64,000 nt of DNA from Symbiodinium natans (lineage: Eukaryota > Sar > Dinophyceae > Suessiales > Symbiodiniaceae), in contig CAJNDS010002175.1 in NCBI GenBank assembly GCA_905221605.1, positions 521,402 through 585,401 of the forward strand, written 5' to 3'. The translations under genes and the position numbers were made by a program. Positions 1-12,000 of the stretch are shown in pieces (the first letter of the stretch is position 1; each line of letters opens with the position of its first letter). The notes under the pieces were generated by a model. The model saw only the letters and a program-made list of their open reading frames with translations, ran no database searches and had not been told where the DNA came from.

Positions 1-1250
1 GTGTGGGTGCAAGTCGCGAGCGGTCCCGGTGTTACTTCGGAAGGGCTTAGGGTTTAGGGTTTAGGGTTTAAGGTTTAGGGTTTAGGGTTTAGGGATTAGG
101 GGGTGGGGTTTGGGGTTTCGGGTTTGGTGTAGGGTAGTGACATGGTCCCTTCAGGTGGGCCCTGACTCAGGGAACCTTTAAATACCCCTTACATACCCTT
201 ATAACACCCAAGAAGGTAGAGGGGACTACATTAAGGGATCCTGTATCTTCCCTCAGAATCAGGGTTTAGGGTTTAGGGTTTAGGGTTTAGGGTTTAGGGT
301 TTGGGGTTTCGGGTTTGGGGTTTAGGGTTTCACCCGAAACCCTAAACCCTAGAACCCCCCAAGCTTTCCTAGAAAGAAGGGCACCCTCAGCCTGGAACCC
401 TGCATGTGCTCTTCGTGCGAACTTGGCCCGAGCCAGCTCTTCGCTAGCAAGCAAGGGATCTATGTTTCGGGTTATTGTAGGGTTTAGGGTTTAGGGTTTA
501 GGATTTAGGGTTTAGAGCTGAAAGTAGAACCTGAAAGTTTTTAGCCCAAGAGGCCCCTGAGTCTAGCTCATCACCCAAGCCTTCCGGCTTAAGTCTCTTT
601 GGCTGACGACTTTCTCAGGGTAGCTACATGGTCTCTTAGTATGGGCCCTTAAAAGGGGACCACTTGGGCTGCGTCTAAACCCTAAACCCTAAACCCTAAA
701 CCCTAAACCCTAAACCCTAAACCCTAAACCCTAAACCTTCGCTGTGGTAAAGAGATTCCCACGGTACGTGACTGTCGTTTCTACAGAGTCTATTGTGCGT
801 ATGGGGCGGTTGCTTAAAGGCTTAAAGAGGGCTTCCTAAACTGCGCTTAGGGTTTAGGGTTTAGGGTTTAGGGTTTAGGGTTTAGGGTTTAGGGTTTAGG
901 GTTTAGGGGGAAAGCAATAGATTCTAGGCTTTCTTTACCAAGGCAGAAACAACTCTGCCACTCTAAAGCCTCTAAAGCTCTAAGCCCCAAACACCTGCTC
1001 TAAAACCCGACATCTGCGAACATTTGTTTAAGACTCCCAACAAAAAACAAAAGAAAATAATCCCTATATTACCCTTATAAGGAAGCACATGCTCTATTTA
1101 GGGACGGGTTCTTAAGCAAACAGCCCTGAACCCTAAACTCTAAACCCGAATAAACCCTAAACCCTAAACCCTAAACCCTAAACCTTAAACGCTAAACCCT
1201 AAACCCTAAACCCTAAACCCTAAACCCTAAACCCTAGGTCTCCCAAGCTC
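1..1250. other. Sequence downstream of the region 1 stop
   Basis: TTTAGGG and CCCTAAA tracts (37-110, 261-345, 676-736, 847-905, 1150-1235) with short unique spacers, GGGCCC-family remnants and one introner-like element. No exon convinced me. Confidence 0.6.
1018..1122. mobile_element. Introner-like element, copy 5
   Basis: Degenerate arms ATTTGTTTAAGACTCCC and GGGTTCTTAAGCAAACA around CCCTATATTACCCTTATAAGG, shared with the other copies. Lies downstream of the region 1 stop. Confidence 0.55.
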
Positions 1251-1256
1251 GGGCAA

Positions 1257-2568
1257 TCAAATCCACGAGTCGAACTCGCGCAGCATCTCCTCGATCGCCT
1301 CCTCGTCCACCTCCTGCTGTGGTCAAGTTATAGGGTTCTTAACGGGGTTTAGGGTTTAGGGTTTAGGGTTTAGGCTTTAGGGCTTAGGGTTTTGGATTTA
1401 GGGTTTAGGGTTGCGAAACCCAAGGTTCCCTAATACTCCCCGCTACTCCCTAAGGCTCCCGAAGCTTCCCTAAGGTTCCTTAGGTACCTACCCTCCATGA
1501 ACCCTCCTCCCTTAAGAACCGGTACGCTTGGGTTTGAGGGTTTAGGGTCTAGGGTTTAGGGTTCCCTGTTTAATAAAGATTTAAGGGAATAGAAGGACCA
1601 CATTAGAAATATCCAACGGGGAACCTTTAGGGGTACAACCTTAGGGTAGGGAGTCTTGATCCCTTGCTGTTGTCAGAAAAAACTCGCACCCCTGAAGACT
1701 ACTTCAGGCGTAGGCCTTGTGCGGCCCTACAGCCCCTATATCGACTCTCACCTTCAACCTAAACCCTAAATCCTGAACCCTACGCCCAAAACCCTAAACC
1801 CTAATCACCCTGAACCCCTAAAACAAACTACTCCGTCGCCCTCCAAAAACATGAACTTTATCGCAGCTCGACGAGTCCTCCTAGAAGGTTGATGGAAAAT
1901 TGGTAAGCAGAGCTTAGGCTTTCGAGGGTTCAGGGTGGAGGATATAAAAGGGTCTAGGCTGTAGGCTTGTTTGGAGAAACTGATTAAAATGTATACAGTG
2001 TGCAGGTGATGATTCAGGATCATATTGGGATGACCCAACTTAGGGCCCGTGTACTTGCATGGTCCCTTGGTATGGGCCCTTAAAAGGGGGACTCCTTATA
2101 TCCCCGCATATACCCTTTACAACCCAAGGGCGCCTACTTCAGAACCCTTTTAAAGGGTTTAGGGTTTAGGGTTTAGGGTTTAGGGTTTAGGGTTTAGGGT
2201 TTAAGGAGGTAAGGGACCACCTTAAGGGCCCGTAGAACTACCCTTACATTTAAACCCTAAGCCTCAGAGCTAGAGTACAAGCCTACTTAGAACCTAGCAC
2301 TCACTCAGCCTTTCCACAACCTCAAAACGCCCTACCCTTTCATGAAACTTCCACTGCGTCACCCTAAACCCTAAACCCTAAACCCGAAACCCTAAACCCT
2401 AAACCCGAAACCCTAAACCCTAAACCCCCTCCGGGCCTTCTTCTTTTTCGGGTCTTGCGGCTCCGGGTTTTGCGGCTCCGGGTTTTGCGGCTCCGGGTTT
2501 TGTGGCGCCGGATTTTGTGCCGGTGGCTGCTTCGGACTCGCCAGGGAAGGCGGCTGCTCTGCTGGGAC
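1257..2568 (-). CDS. Terminal exons of region 1 (acidic C-terminus)
   Basis: Exon 2568-2426 follows CTACAG and ends GGGG|GTTTAGGG, a donor formed by telomeric repeat. Read to keep phase it holds a GAAKP repeat (KPGAAKPGAAKPGAARPE) and joins in phase 0 to the last exon 1313-1257, EVDEEAIEEMLREFDSWI then TGA. A second frame of the first exon (PQNPEPQNPE repeats) is also open because the DNA is a 15-bp tandem repeat, but only the GAAKP frame fits both neighbours. Confidence 0.75.
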
Positions 2569-5500
2569 CTGTAGGGTTTAGTTTAGGGTTTAGGGTTTAG
2601 GGTTTAGGGTTTAGGGTTTTGGGTTTGGGGTTTGGGGTTTATGGTTTCGGATTTAAGGTTGAGGTGGGGGGGGGGGGGGCTTCAAGTATTTAAGGTTCCG
2701 TACGGGGTCGGTTGGGGTCTTCGTATCATATTGGGGCTTTACAGCTGAGGGTGTAGGAGGGGCTGGGCGAAAAAGGGAACACGGATGTCTCCGAGGACCT
2801 GAAAATATAAGACCTTTTCTTGTTGGGTTTAAAGGTCTGGGGCTTTAGAGGGTTAAGGGGGTTTGGGGTTTCAGGACTAGGTGGCCTCCATGATTCAGGG
2901 TTTTTGGAAGTTTCCTAAACTCAACACCCCAAAGGGCGTGAGGTAAGTTTGGCTGGATTGGGTTTTGCTGGAAACAGGACTGCGGTGCGTTGGCAAGCTG
3001 TGCTTAGGGCCACGGGCCGGACCCCTAAACCCTGAACCCGTAGCTGTCGTGCCCTGAACCTTAAACCCTGAACGCTCAACCCTAGGCGCTAACCCTAAAC
3101 CCTGAACCCTAAACCCCGATTAACCCCTAAACCCCAATCAAACCCTAAACCCTAAACCCCTGAACCCTCATACCCTAGATCCGAAACCCTAAACCCTAAA
3201 ACCCTAAACCCTAAAACCCTAAACCCTAAACCTTAAACCCCCGAAACCGAATAGATCCTAAACCCTAAACCCTAAACCCCTGAACCCTCATACCCTAGAT
3301 CCTAAAACCAATCTCAGCCAGGCGCCTCTGGCGCCTTCACCGCCACCTGTGGCTGCACAATCGTCTCAGCGGCTTCAGCGGCAGGCTCCTAAGAAGGAAT
3401 GTTTGGGATTGAGGGTTTAGGGTTTAGGGTTTAGGGTTTAGGGTTTAGGGTTTAGGGTTTAGGGCTTGGGTCCGCCGACCCTGGCGGGGGTCGGTGCACA
3501 ATTTTTTCGTGGAGGACCGCGCCACCCGCACAGCGTAAACAGGGGTTCAGCACGGGGGGGAAGGGGCGCCCTCAGCAAAAGTTTTCGCACACCCCCCACA
3601 CCCCCCAACACACCCCACCCCCCCACCCCCCTACCCCCCCCACCCCCCCGTCTTTTTGGCTTGAGCTTGTCCTGGTGCTACCCCCCCCCAAACGATTCAC
3701 AGAACTCTGCCGAGCAGGTTGGGATGATCTTCCATGCGAGCGGGTTTAGACCTCTCAACTATGCTCCAGCGGGGTCGGCGGCTTGAGCCGGAGGCTCTTA
3801 AATTTGAGCACTTCTGAGGCTTGTATGAGGTGGGCCTCTGCCCCGAAGCCCAAATCCATATTGTGGATCTTCAGGGTGTCTTTGTAGAGTCGCTCAAGCC
3901 CCACAGAAGGCCTCATGAGGCAAAGGAAGGTCAAAGTGTTTAGGGTTCAGGGCACACCGAGACAAGCCCTACACTAGTGAGTTGCATGTTCCCGAGATAA
4001 GTTCTGACAGCCCTGCAAAAAAACACCCTAACCCTGAACCCTCTAGCCATGCTACATTCCGTAACCCTAAACCCTAAACCCTAAACCCTAAACCCTGAAC
4101 CCTAAACCCTCCAGCCATATTGTTTGGGGCCTTTCGAAGCCCCGAAGCAACTGCAGGTTGGTGCGTTCAGCCTACTCCCTACAGTGCGAACCGCACAAAC
4201 TTTCAGAAGTGCTTTGAATGTAGGGGTTTAGGGTTATGGGCTTAGGGTTTAGGGTTTAGGGTTTTGGGCTTAGGGTTTTGGGTGTGTGAAGCCAATTTCC
4301 TACAATACGAAGACTAGACCCAAGAGTAACCGAGGGATGAACAAGGGAACCTAAACCCTAACTAAGCAAAGGGAATAAGGGCCTACGCTTCGTCCTTGAA
4401 GAGCATAAACTTTCAGAAGTGCTTTGGATTTTGGACTTTTAGGGGGTTTGAGGTTGAGTGCTCAGGGTTTATGGTAAGCAAGATGGAGCATTGGGGCATG
4501 AATGCGTCCTCGGCAATGAGTTTCTCGACAGTCTCGCCTGAGCCGTTAAGGCCCTAAACGCGAACATCCTGAACCCTAAGCCTGAAGCCACATTAGGGTT
4601 TAGGGTTTAGGGTTGAGGGTTTAGGGTTTAGGGCTACGGCAACCCCCAAAAACTCCAAACCCCTTGAACCCTAAACCCTAAACCCTAGACTCTAAACCCT
4701 AAACCCTAAACCCTAAACCCTCATGTTCAAGGGGGTGTGGGAGTTCAATCTGGGGTATAGGAGTTTGCGGGCAGCTGTCGGGTTCAGCGCCTTCATGCCT
4801 CAACAAACAAAACTAAGGAAGCCCTATTTGGGCCAAATCTGAACTCTAAACCTTCCAAACCCTTCTGAACATCCTACTACTATTTGCCTAAGACACCCCG
4901 GAAAAAAAGAAAAAAAAAATTCCCTACATCCCTTTGAAAAGGACGACTATGTTTCTGTGTTTTTTAGGGTTTCATAAGCAAATTAGTTGTCTGAAACTTG
5001 TAAAACCCTAAGGGTCGGTCCATGTACCTACATAGTATACACTTGGGCCTTAAAGGAGTTCTCATATGGTAGCTGTAAGGCCTAGGTTTCTAGCGGGAAA
5101 CTTCTGAAACTAACGGGTTAAGGAGGGACCCTGAATCTAAAACCCCTAGATAACCCCTCTATAGACCTTACATAGCCCCCATATACCTAAGTAGCCCCGA
5201 AATCCTAAAAAATCAGCCCTATGAAGCCTCAAACCTTCTATAACGCCCCTATCTCAACCCTCAACCCTCAACCCTAAACCCTAAACCCTAAACCCTAAAA
5301 CCCAGGTTTAAGAACCCCTTAAGGTCCCTTGCAAGGGCCCCTCCTTCGGTCCCCTAAACCCTAAACCCTAAACCCTAAACCCTAGGGCTGTGAATTCCTA
5401 CGGCGAAAGGCTTTGGCTCAAAGCCCTGCTCCATGGTAGCTGCGGTTGAAGGTTTACAAGGCTTCAGGTTGGGGGTAAAGGGTTTAGGGTTTAGGGTTTA

Positions 5501-6056
5501 GGGTTGAGGAAGTTTAGTCTAGAAGGTTTTTAGAAGGTTCAGGCGAAGGGGTTACAGGGCTCATGATTCAGAAGGTTCAGTGGATGGTGCTTAGAAGGTT
5601 CAGGGTTTAGTGTGGAGAAGGTCTAGGGGTTTAGAAGCTGTAGGGTTTGACGTTTAGGGCTCAAGATACAGAATTTTCTGGGGCCTCGCTTGACATCGAT
5701 AGTGCTTCGCCCTCACAAGCCCCTCTAGGCTCCCAGTAACCAAGGCTTAACAAGGGTGCCCTTTTTTGCTTGAAGGGGTGTATAAGGGAACCTAAACCCC
5801 GCAGAAAGGGAATAAGGGCACTACTGGGCATCCTAGCCCCTAAACCTTCCCTTATGACCGCAAACCCCCAAACCCTCCCCCCATTCCGCCCCGCCCAATC
5901 GATTCTTATCGAACCCTCGACCCTGTACCCCTAACCCGTAAACCCCAAACCCCACCATTCGCTTAAGAACCCCAAAAAACGAAAAAGATAAAACTCATCC
6001 CTAGATTTCCCTTATAGGGAAGAATCTTTCCATCTTTCCCTTTTCCTTTTTTTTGT

Positions 6057-6090
<34 letters not shown>

Positions 6091-9000
6091 CTTAAGCAAA
6101 CAATAGTAAAGCCCCCGGCAGCGCATGTCGGCTGCTCCAGCCCAGGCGCGGAAGCGCTTCCGCTCCTCGGGGGAGAGTGCCTCGAAGCCCAGGATGTACC
6201 TGGGTTCATTAGGGTTTAGGGTTTAGGGTTTAGGATTTAGGGTTTAGGGTTTAGGGTTTAGGGGTCTAGAAGCGTTGGGTGTAGGAAGGGGTATAAGGAG
6301 GGACCCCTAGAAGGGACCCTTAATCTTATTCCCCTATAAGGCCCTTGCAGAAACCTTGTATAGTCCCTATATAGCTACGTAGTCCCAAAGAACCCCTAAG
6401 GTCCCTTGTAACGGTCCCTACTTTAGATCTTTGAGTGTAGGGTTTAGGGTTTAAATTGGTAGGGTAAGGAGCGAGAGGGGCTTAGGAACAACATTTGGGG
6501 GGGTTCCCCAAAAGACGGTACCCTTGTCGCCATTGTTGGGGGCTCCGATAATGGGGCTTATGCTTTTGAGTGGTATGTAAGGGGGTTCGGTCTTCTATTT
6601 CACAGGGTCTAGTCTCCAAGCCTGTAGCTCAGGCCGTACTCCGGATAACTCCAAAACAGGGCAAGGACAACCCTAATTACAAAGTTCCCTGAGATTTCAT
6701 CCCACAAAACCCCAAGACTCAGAAACCCAAACCTAGGGCTAACTCACCCTGCCCGCAACCCCCTCCCTAAATTTTAAGCCCTAAAAATCATAAAGCCCTA
6801 AACCCACCACTCTCTTAGGGTATTAACACGGCCCCTGAATATGGGCCCTTAGTTGGGGCCTTCTATACCCGTCATAATACCCGAAACTACCCAAGGGCCT
6901 ATACTGCAGAACCCTAAAAAGAAGGACCCCAACCCTAAGCCCAAAAGCTCAAATCCCTCAAAGCCTCAAGCCTAAACCCTAAAGCCTCAACTTGATCCCC
7001 ATGAAGGACTGCTAGTATAGGGGGGAACATCCCAACCCTAAACCCTAAACCCTAAACCCTAAACCCTAAACCCTAAACCCTAAACCCTAAACCCTAAACC
7101 CTAAACCCTAAACCCTAAACCCTAAACCCTAAACCCCAAATCCCAAATCGACCACGAGCCGCTCGTGTGTCTCTGGATCCTGCTCGGGCTTCCATATGGC
7201 CTTGGCATTCCGCTCAAGCCGGTCACTTTTACATTCTCCAAAATCCCAGGAGATCAAATGGTTCAACTTGTTAGGGTTTAGGGTTTAGGGTTTAGGGTTT
7301 AGGGTTTAGGGTTTAGGGATTTCTTCTATATACAACAAGGAAACTTCAGTTAAACCCCCCAAAAGTTGAAACACATCAGCTGCTGTTGGCCAGAAGTTGA
7401 CTTGAAGACGTGGAAGCCTTTGAAACCGTGAGGTAGGGTCTGGGGGTCCGGGTCTTCGGGTTTGCGGTTTGGGTTTGACCCCTAAACCCTAAACCCTAAA
7501 CCCTAAGCCCTAAACCCTAAACCCTAAACCCTTAAGTCGCAGCTTTATATGAGGGATGCCCCATAGGAATGCCAGAGGGAATAGGGTGTCCACCATGCTC
7601 CTCCCTGGGCGACGAGAAAAGTTAGAAGGTAAAGCCTCATGCTACGTCAGAGCACAGGGCCCCGTGACGGTTTAGGGTTTAGGGTTTAGGGTTTAGGGTT
7701 TAGGGTTTAGGGTTTAGGGTTTAGGGTTTAGGGTTTAGGGTGGTATGTAACAAGCTACGGGTTACGAGTTTAGCGTTAAGTTAAGGGTTTAGACCTTAGG
7801 ACTTATAGGGATTAGTGTTAAGTTGAGGGTTTCGTTTCATTAGTGCTAAGTTTAAAAAGCTTAGGGTCAGCTTGCGACAGTTCTATAGACAACCGAACGA
7901 TGTGGGCGCGTGTAACCTTACTTCCATCCCACCCTGGGGAGTTTTGGGGGTTTGCGGCGCCTATCCTTAAACCCTAAACCCTCAACCCTGAACCCAAACC
8001 CTAAACCCTACACCCGCCTAAATCCTACCATGCCTTCGGCATGTCAAAATCTTGTGCAAAGGCCAGCAACCTTTCAAGTTGCTTGCGAAAGGGCCCTACA
8101 CGCTACTTCGCCCGGGGAATGACGAAGCAACCACTTTACTGCAGGGCGAGGAGTTGAGCTTCTTCTGCTCAGCCAGAAACGCTGGCCTGTAGGCTAGAAA
8201 AAGTACCCCAAACCCTAAACCCTAAACCCTAAACCCTGAACCCTAAACCCTAAACCCTAAAACCCTAAAACCGCGTGCTGGACCAGATGAGCGACTATGA
8301 GCTTGTCGAGCTGGGTGTCCGTCAGCTTGTCTAGCCTTGCGGGTGCTTGCGACGGAGGTTGGGGTTGATAGGGTTTAGGGTTTAGGGTTTAGGGTTTAGG
8401 GTTTAGGGTTTAGGGTTTAGGGTTTAGGGTTTAGGGTTTAGGGTTTAGGGTTTAGGGTTTAGGGTTTGGGGTTTAGGGTTTGTGGAGTTGGCCCTAAACG
8501 TCCATGTACCTATACGGTATATACTTGGGCCCTGAACGCTACTGTATGGGAACCCCTTCTGGGCCCAAGGATGTACCATAGGTACATGGACCCTTAGGGT
8601 AGGGCACAGTATAGGGTTGAGGCCTGAACTCGGGACTAAACCCTGCCCTAAACGAAAGATCTGGGCGGCTTCCAGCTTGAAAGTAGAAAGTCATGGCTTC
8701 GGAATCAGGGGCTTAGGTTGCGGGCCCACTCCGGTTTAGGGTTTCAGGTTTAGGGCCTAGGGTGCAGGGAACTGGAACCCTCGAGAAACCGGGCGTCTGA
8801 CCTCCCTAAACCCTAGACCCCCGGAACGCCGTAAACCCCAAACCCTAGACTCTAGACCCCAAGCTCCCAAAAGCCCAGGCATCAAACCCAGCAAAACTTC
8901 TGAAGCACCACAGCGCACTTTACAAGAAAACAACATCCTAGAACCCTGCCCTGAACCCTAAACCCTATAAACCCTTAACCGTCGTTAAACTCTTTGGCTC

Positions 9001-12000
9001 CCTGAATCCCTAATCCCTAGCGCCCCTCAATGCAAAATCCCTCAGCTCAAGCCCCCTTTTTGCTTGTTCGGCTCAGGGTTTAGTGTTTAGTGTTTAGGGT
9101 TTAGGGTTTAGGGTTTAGGGTTTAGGGTTTAAGGTTGAGGGTTGAGGGTTTAAATAAAGTTTACGGTTTAGGGTTTAGGGCTATAAAGCTTAATGAAAGC
9201 TAAAACAACAATTTGGCTAATAATTCCAAGTTCGAAGATTTAGGGTTTAGGGTTGAAAAGAACCTAACACCCCAAATCCCTCTATCCTACACATGTGACG
9301 CCAACACCTTCCCAAAACCCTAAACCCTAAACCCTAAACCCTAAACCCGAAACCCGAAAACCCCAAACCCCAAACCCTAAATCCTAAACCCTAAATCTCA
9401 AACCCTGAACCCAAACCCTAAACCCTCACATGCGGGCGGGCGTCATGACCCCAAGCTCCAGTCGGTCCTTCGCCTCCTCGTCGGTGTGGGTGGCGACCTC
9501 TGCTTGCATTTAGGGTTAGGGTTTAAGGTTTAGGGTTTAGGGTTTAGGGTTTAGGGTTTAGGGTTTAGGGTTTAGGGTTTAGGGTTTAGGGTTTAGGGTT
9601 TAGGGTTTTGGGTTTAGGTTTTGGGTTTAGGGTTTGGGGGGCTTAAACCCTTAACCGTCCGCCATAGAACCCAGACTCCCTAAGGCGGGAAAGGGTTTGC
9701 TAGGAAATTGGGTTTAGGGCATCCACTTGCACCCCCTATTCCCTAAACCCTAAACCCGAAACCCCAAACACCAAACACCAAACCCTAAACCCCAAACCCC
9801 AAACCCTAAACCCCAAACCCTAAACTCTAAATCCCAAACCCCAAACCCTAAACTCTAAATCCCGAACCCTAAACCCTAAACCCTAAACCCTAAACCCTGA
9901 ACCCTAAACCCTAAATCCCAAACCCTAATTAAACCCTAAACCCTGAACCCTAAACCCTAAACCCTAGACCCTGGACCCTAAACCCTAAACCCAAAACCCT
10001 AAATCCCAAACCCTAATTAAACCCTAAGCCCTAAGCCCTAAACCCTAAACCCTAAACCCTAGACCCTAGACCCTAAACCCTAAACCCTAAACCCTAAACC
10101 CTAAACCCCTAAGACAAGAGGCCGTGGGATCCGCGGGGACCGGACTGGGCGTCCACTTCGGCTCGGGCGACTCCTGAAAGCCGGTCATTTGGGTTTTGGG
10201 TTTAGGGTTTAGGGTTTAGGGTACATTTGGAGTGTTGAGGGCTTTGGGGCATTTTAGGGCTTAGGGTTTAGGGCTTAAGGTCCCGAAACCCCGAACCCTG
10301 AACCCTGCACCCTAAACCCCAAACCTTAAACCCTAAACCCTAAACCCTAAACCCTAACTACACCCTATCCTAAACCCTAAACCCTAGACCCTAAGGGGTT
10401 TGAGGGTTGAGGGTCCCATTGTCCAGGTGTCAGGCTGGAGTAGTCTGTTGGAACTCAGGGTTTAGGGTTTAGGGTTTAGGGTTCAGTGTTTGGGGCTTTG
10501 AGGAAGGGCGTCGGGTTGAGTGGCTCTAGTGGGTCTAGTAGGCTTACCTAAACTCTGAAGTCTGCATCCGTATTTCATCCCCCAAAGGGGGGCATGGATT
10601 TGTTTGAGAAGTCACATCCCCAACCCTAAGCCCCAAACCCTAACCCCCCCCAGCAACACAAGCAACAACTCTTATAGTCCTGGTGCCTTGCGCCCAACTG
10701 TGGATCACGAACCCTAACCCAGAAGCCCTCAAGGATTCATAGCCTTGGGGTGTAGAGGCCTTGAAGGTATTACGAGTAGGAGCTACGTGGAGTTTACCTA
10801 CCATAAGGATCTGGGGAGTCCCTTGTTACTCAAACCCAATAAGAACCTATTCAACCTGCTTAAACCCAAAACCCTTCAAACAACTCCGAAACGCCCTAAG
10901 CCCTTAACCCTAAACCCTGAACCCTAAATCCTAACCCTAAACCCTAAACCCTAAACCCCAAACTCCCAAACTTCGCCCTTAAGAACTCGGCACCGCCTCG
11001 GGCTCAGAGTCCGGGTCTGCATGAGGGACGGAGCTCTTGGGCGCCTTCGTCTTACTGGTTCTTAGTAGGGGAATGAGAGAGGGCTTTTGGTTAAGGTTTA
11101 GGGTTTAGAGTTTAGGGTTTAGGGTTTAGGGCTTAGGGTTTAGGGTTTAGGGTTTCGGGTTTAGGGCTTAGGGTTTAGGGTTTAGGATTTAGGGGTTCGT
11201 AGGGTTTAATCAAGGTTTGGCAACTGCGGGGATTGAGTTCGGGCTTTACTTCAGGTTTAGTGAGAAATCTTAGCTGCAGGGTTTGGGGACCCTGGCATGG
11301 CTGGGTTTAGGGTTTAGGGCTTCTGTTTTTTGTTTATCTTATTCATTTTTTTGTTTCTTTGTTTTATGGTTTTTTTTATTTCATTTATTTTCTTTCTTTG
11401 TTTTATGGGGGGGGGGGAGGCGTTTCATGCGGGACCCTCGCTAATGCAAAAGAGGGCTCGGGAATCAAAGCGTCTAGGGCTCGAGCGTGAAGGTTCAAGG
11501 TTTTTTTGCTTGACGCGAGAGACAACTGTACGTCAGTCAGGGTTTGGGGTTTAGGGTTTACGATTTAGAGGTGTGTACCATAAACCCTAAACCCTACAGG
11601 GTATTTGGTTTTCTTTTTGCTGCGTCTGCCTTTTCTGAGTGAATGGACGACCAGGGGGTGCTCTCCGGCCTGCAGAAACCTCAACCCCCCCCCCCCCAGC
11701 CTGAAGTGGGTTCTGGGTTTCTGCTACTTCGAAAAAGACTATGAATAACAAGAAAAGTGTGTGTGTATATATATATATATGTATTATATATATATAGACA
11801 TAGACATATATGTTTTACATGTATTTGTGATATTTACATGCTGGTCTTTTTTGGGGGGGCGGGGTGGGTGAACTTCTGAAGGCTCTGTCTTTCTTAGCTG
11901 CGGAGTTCATCCACCCCACGCCGTATGCGAAAAAGCAGGGGCTGCCCAGCGCCTCCAAGGGGGTCTTCATGGTCTTGTGTGGCTTTGGCTCCTGAGAGGC

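Noticed and set aside
3640-3675. Relic of the dinoflagellate spliced leader (TTTTTGGCTTGAG)
   Set aside because: Only about 10 bases resemble the leader ending TTTTGGCTCAAG and they sit in a repeat element, so chance is likely.
11759-11822. TATATA-rich promoter
   Set aside because: It is a simple TA microsatellite next to a C tract, with no relation to an exon start.
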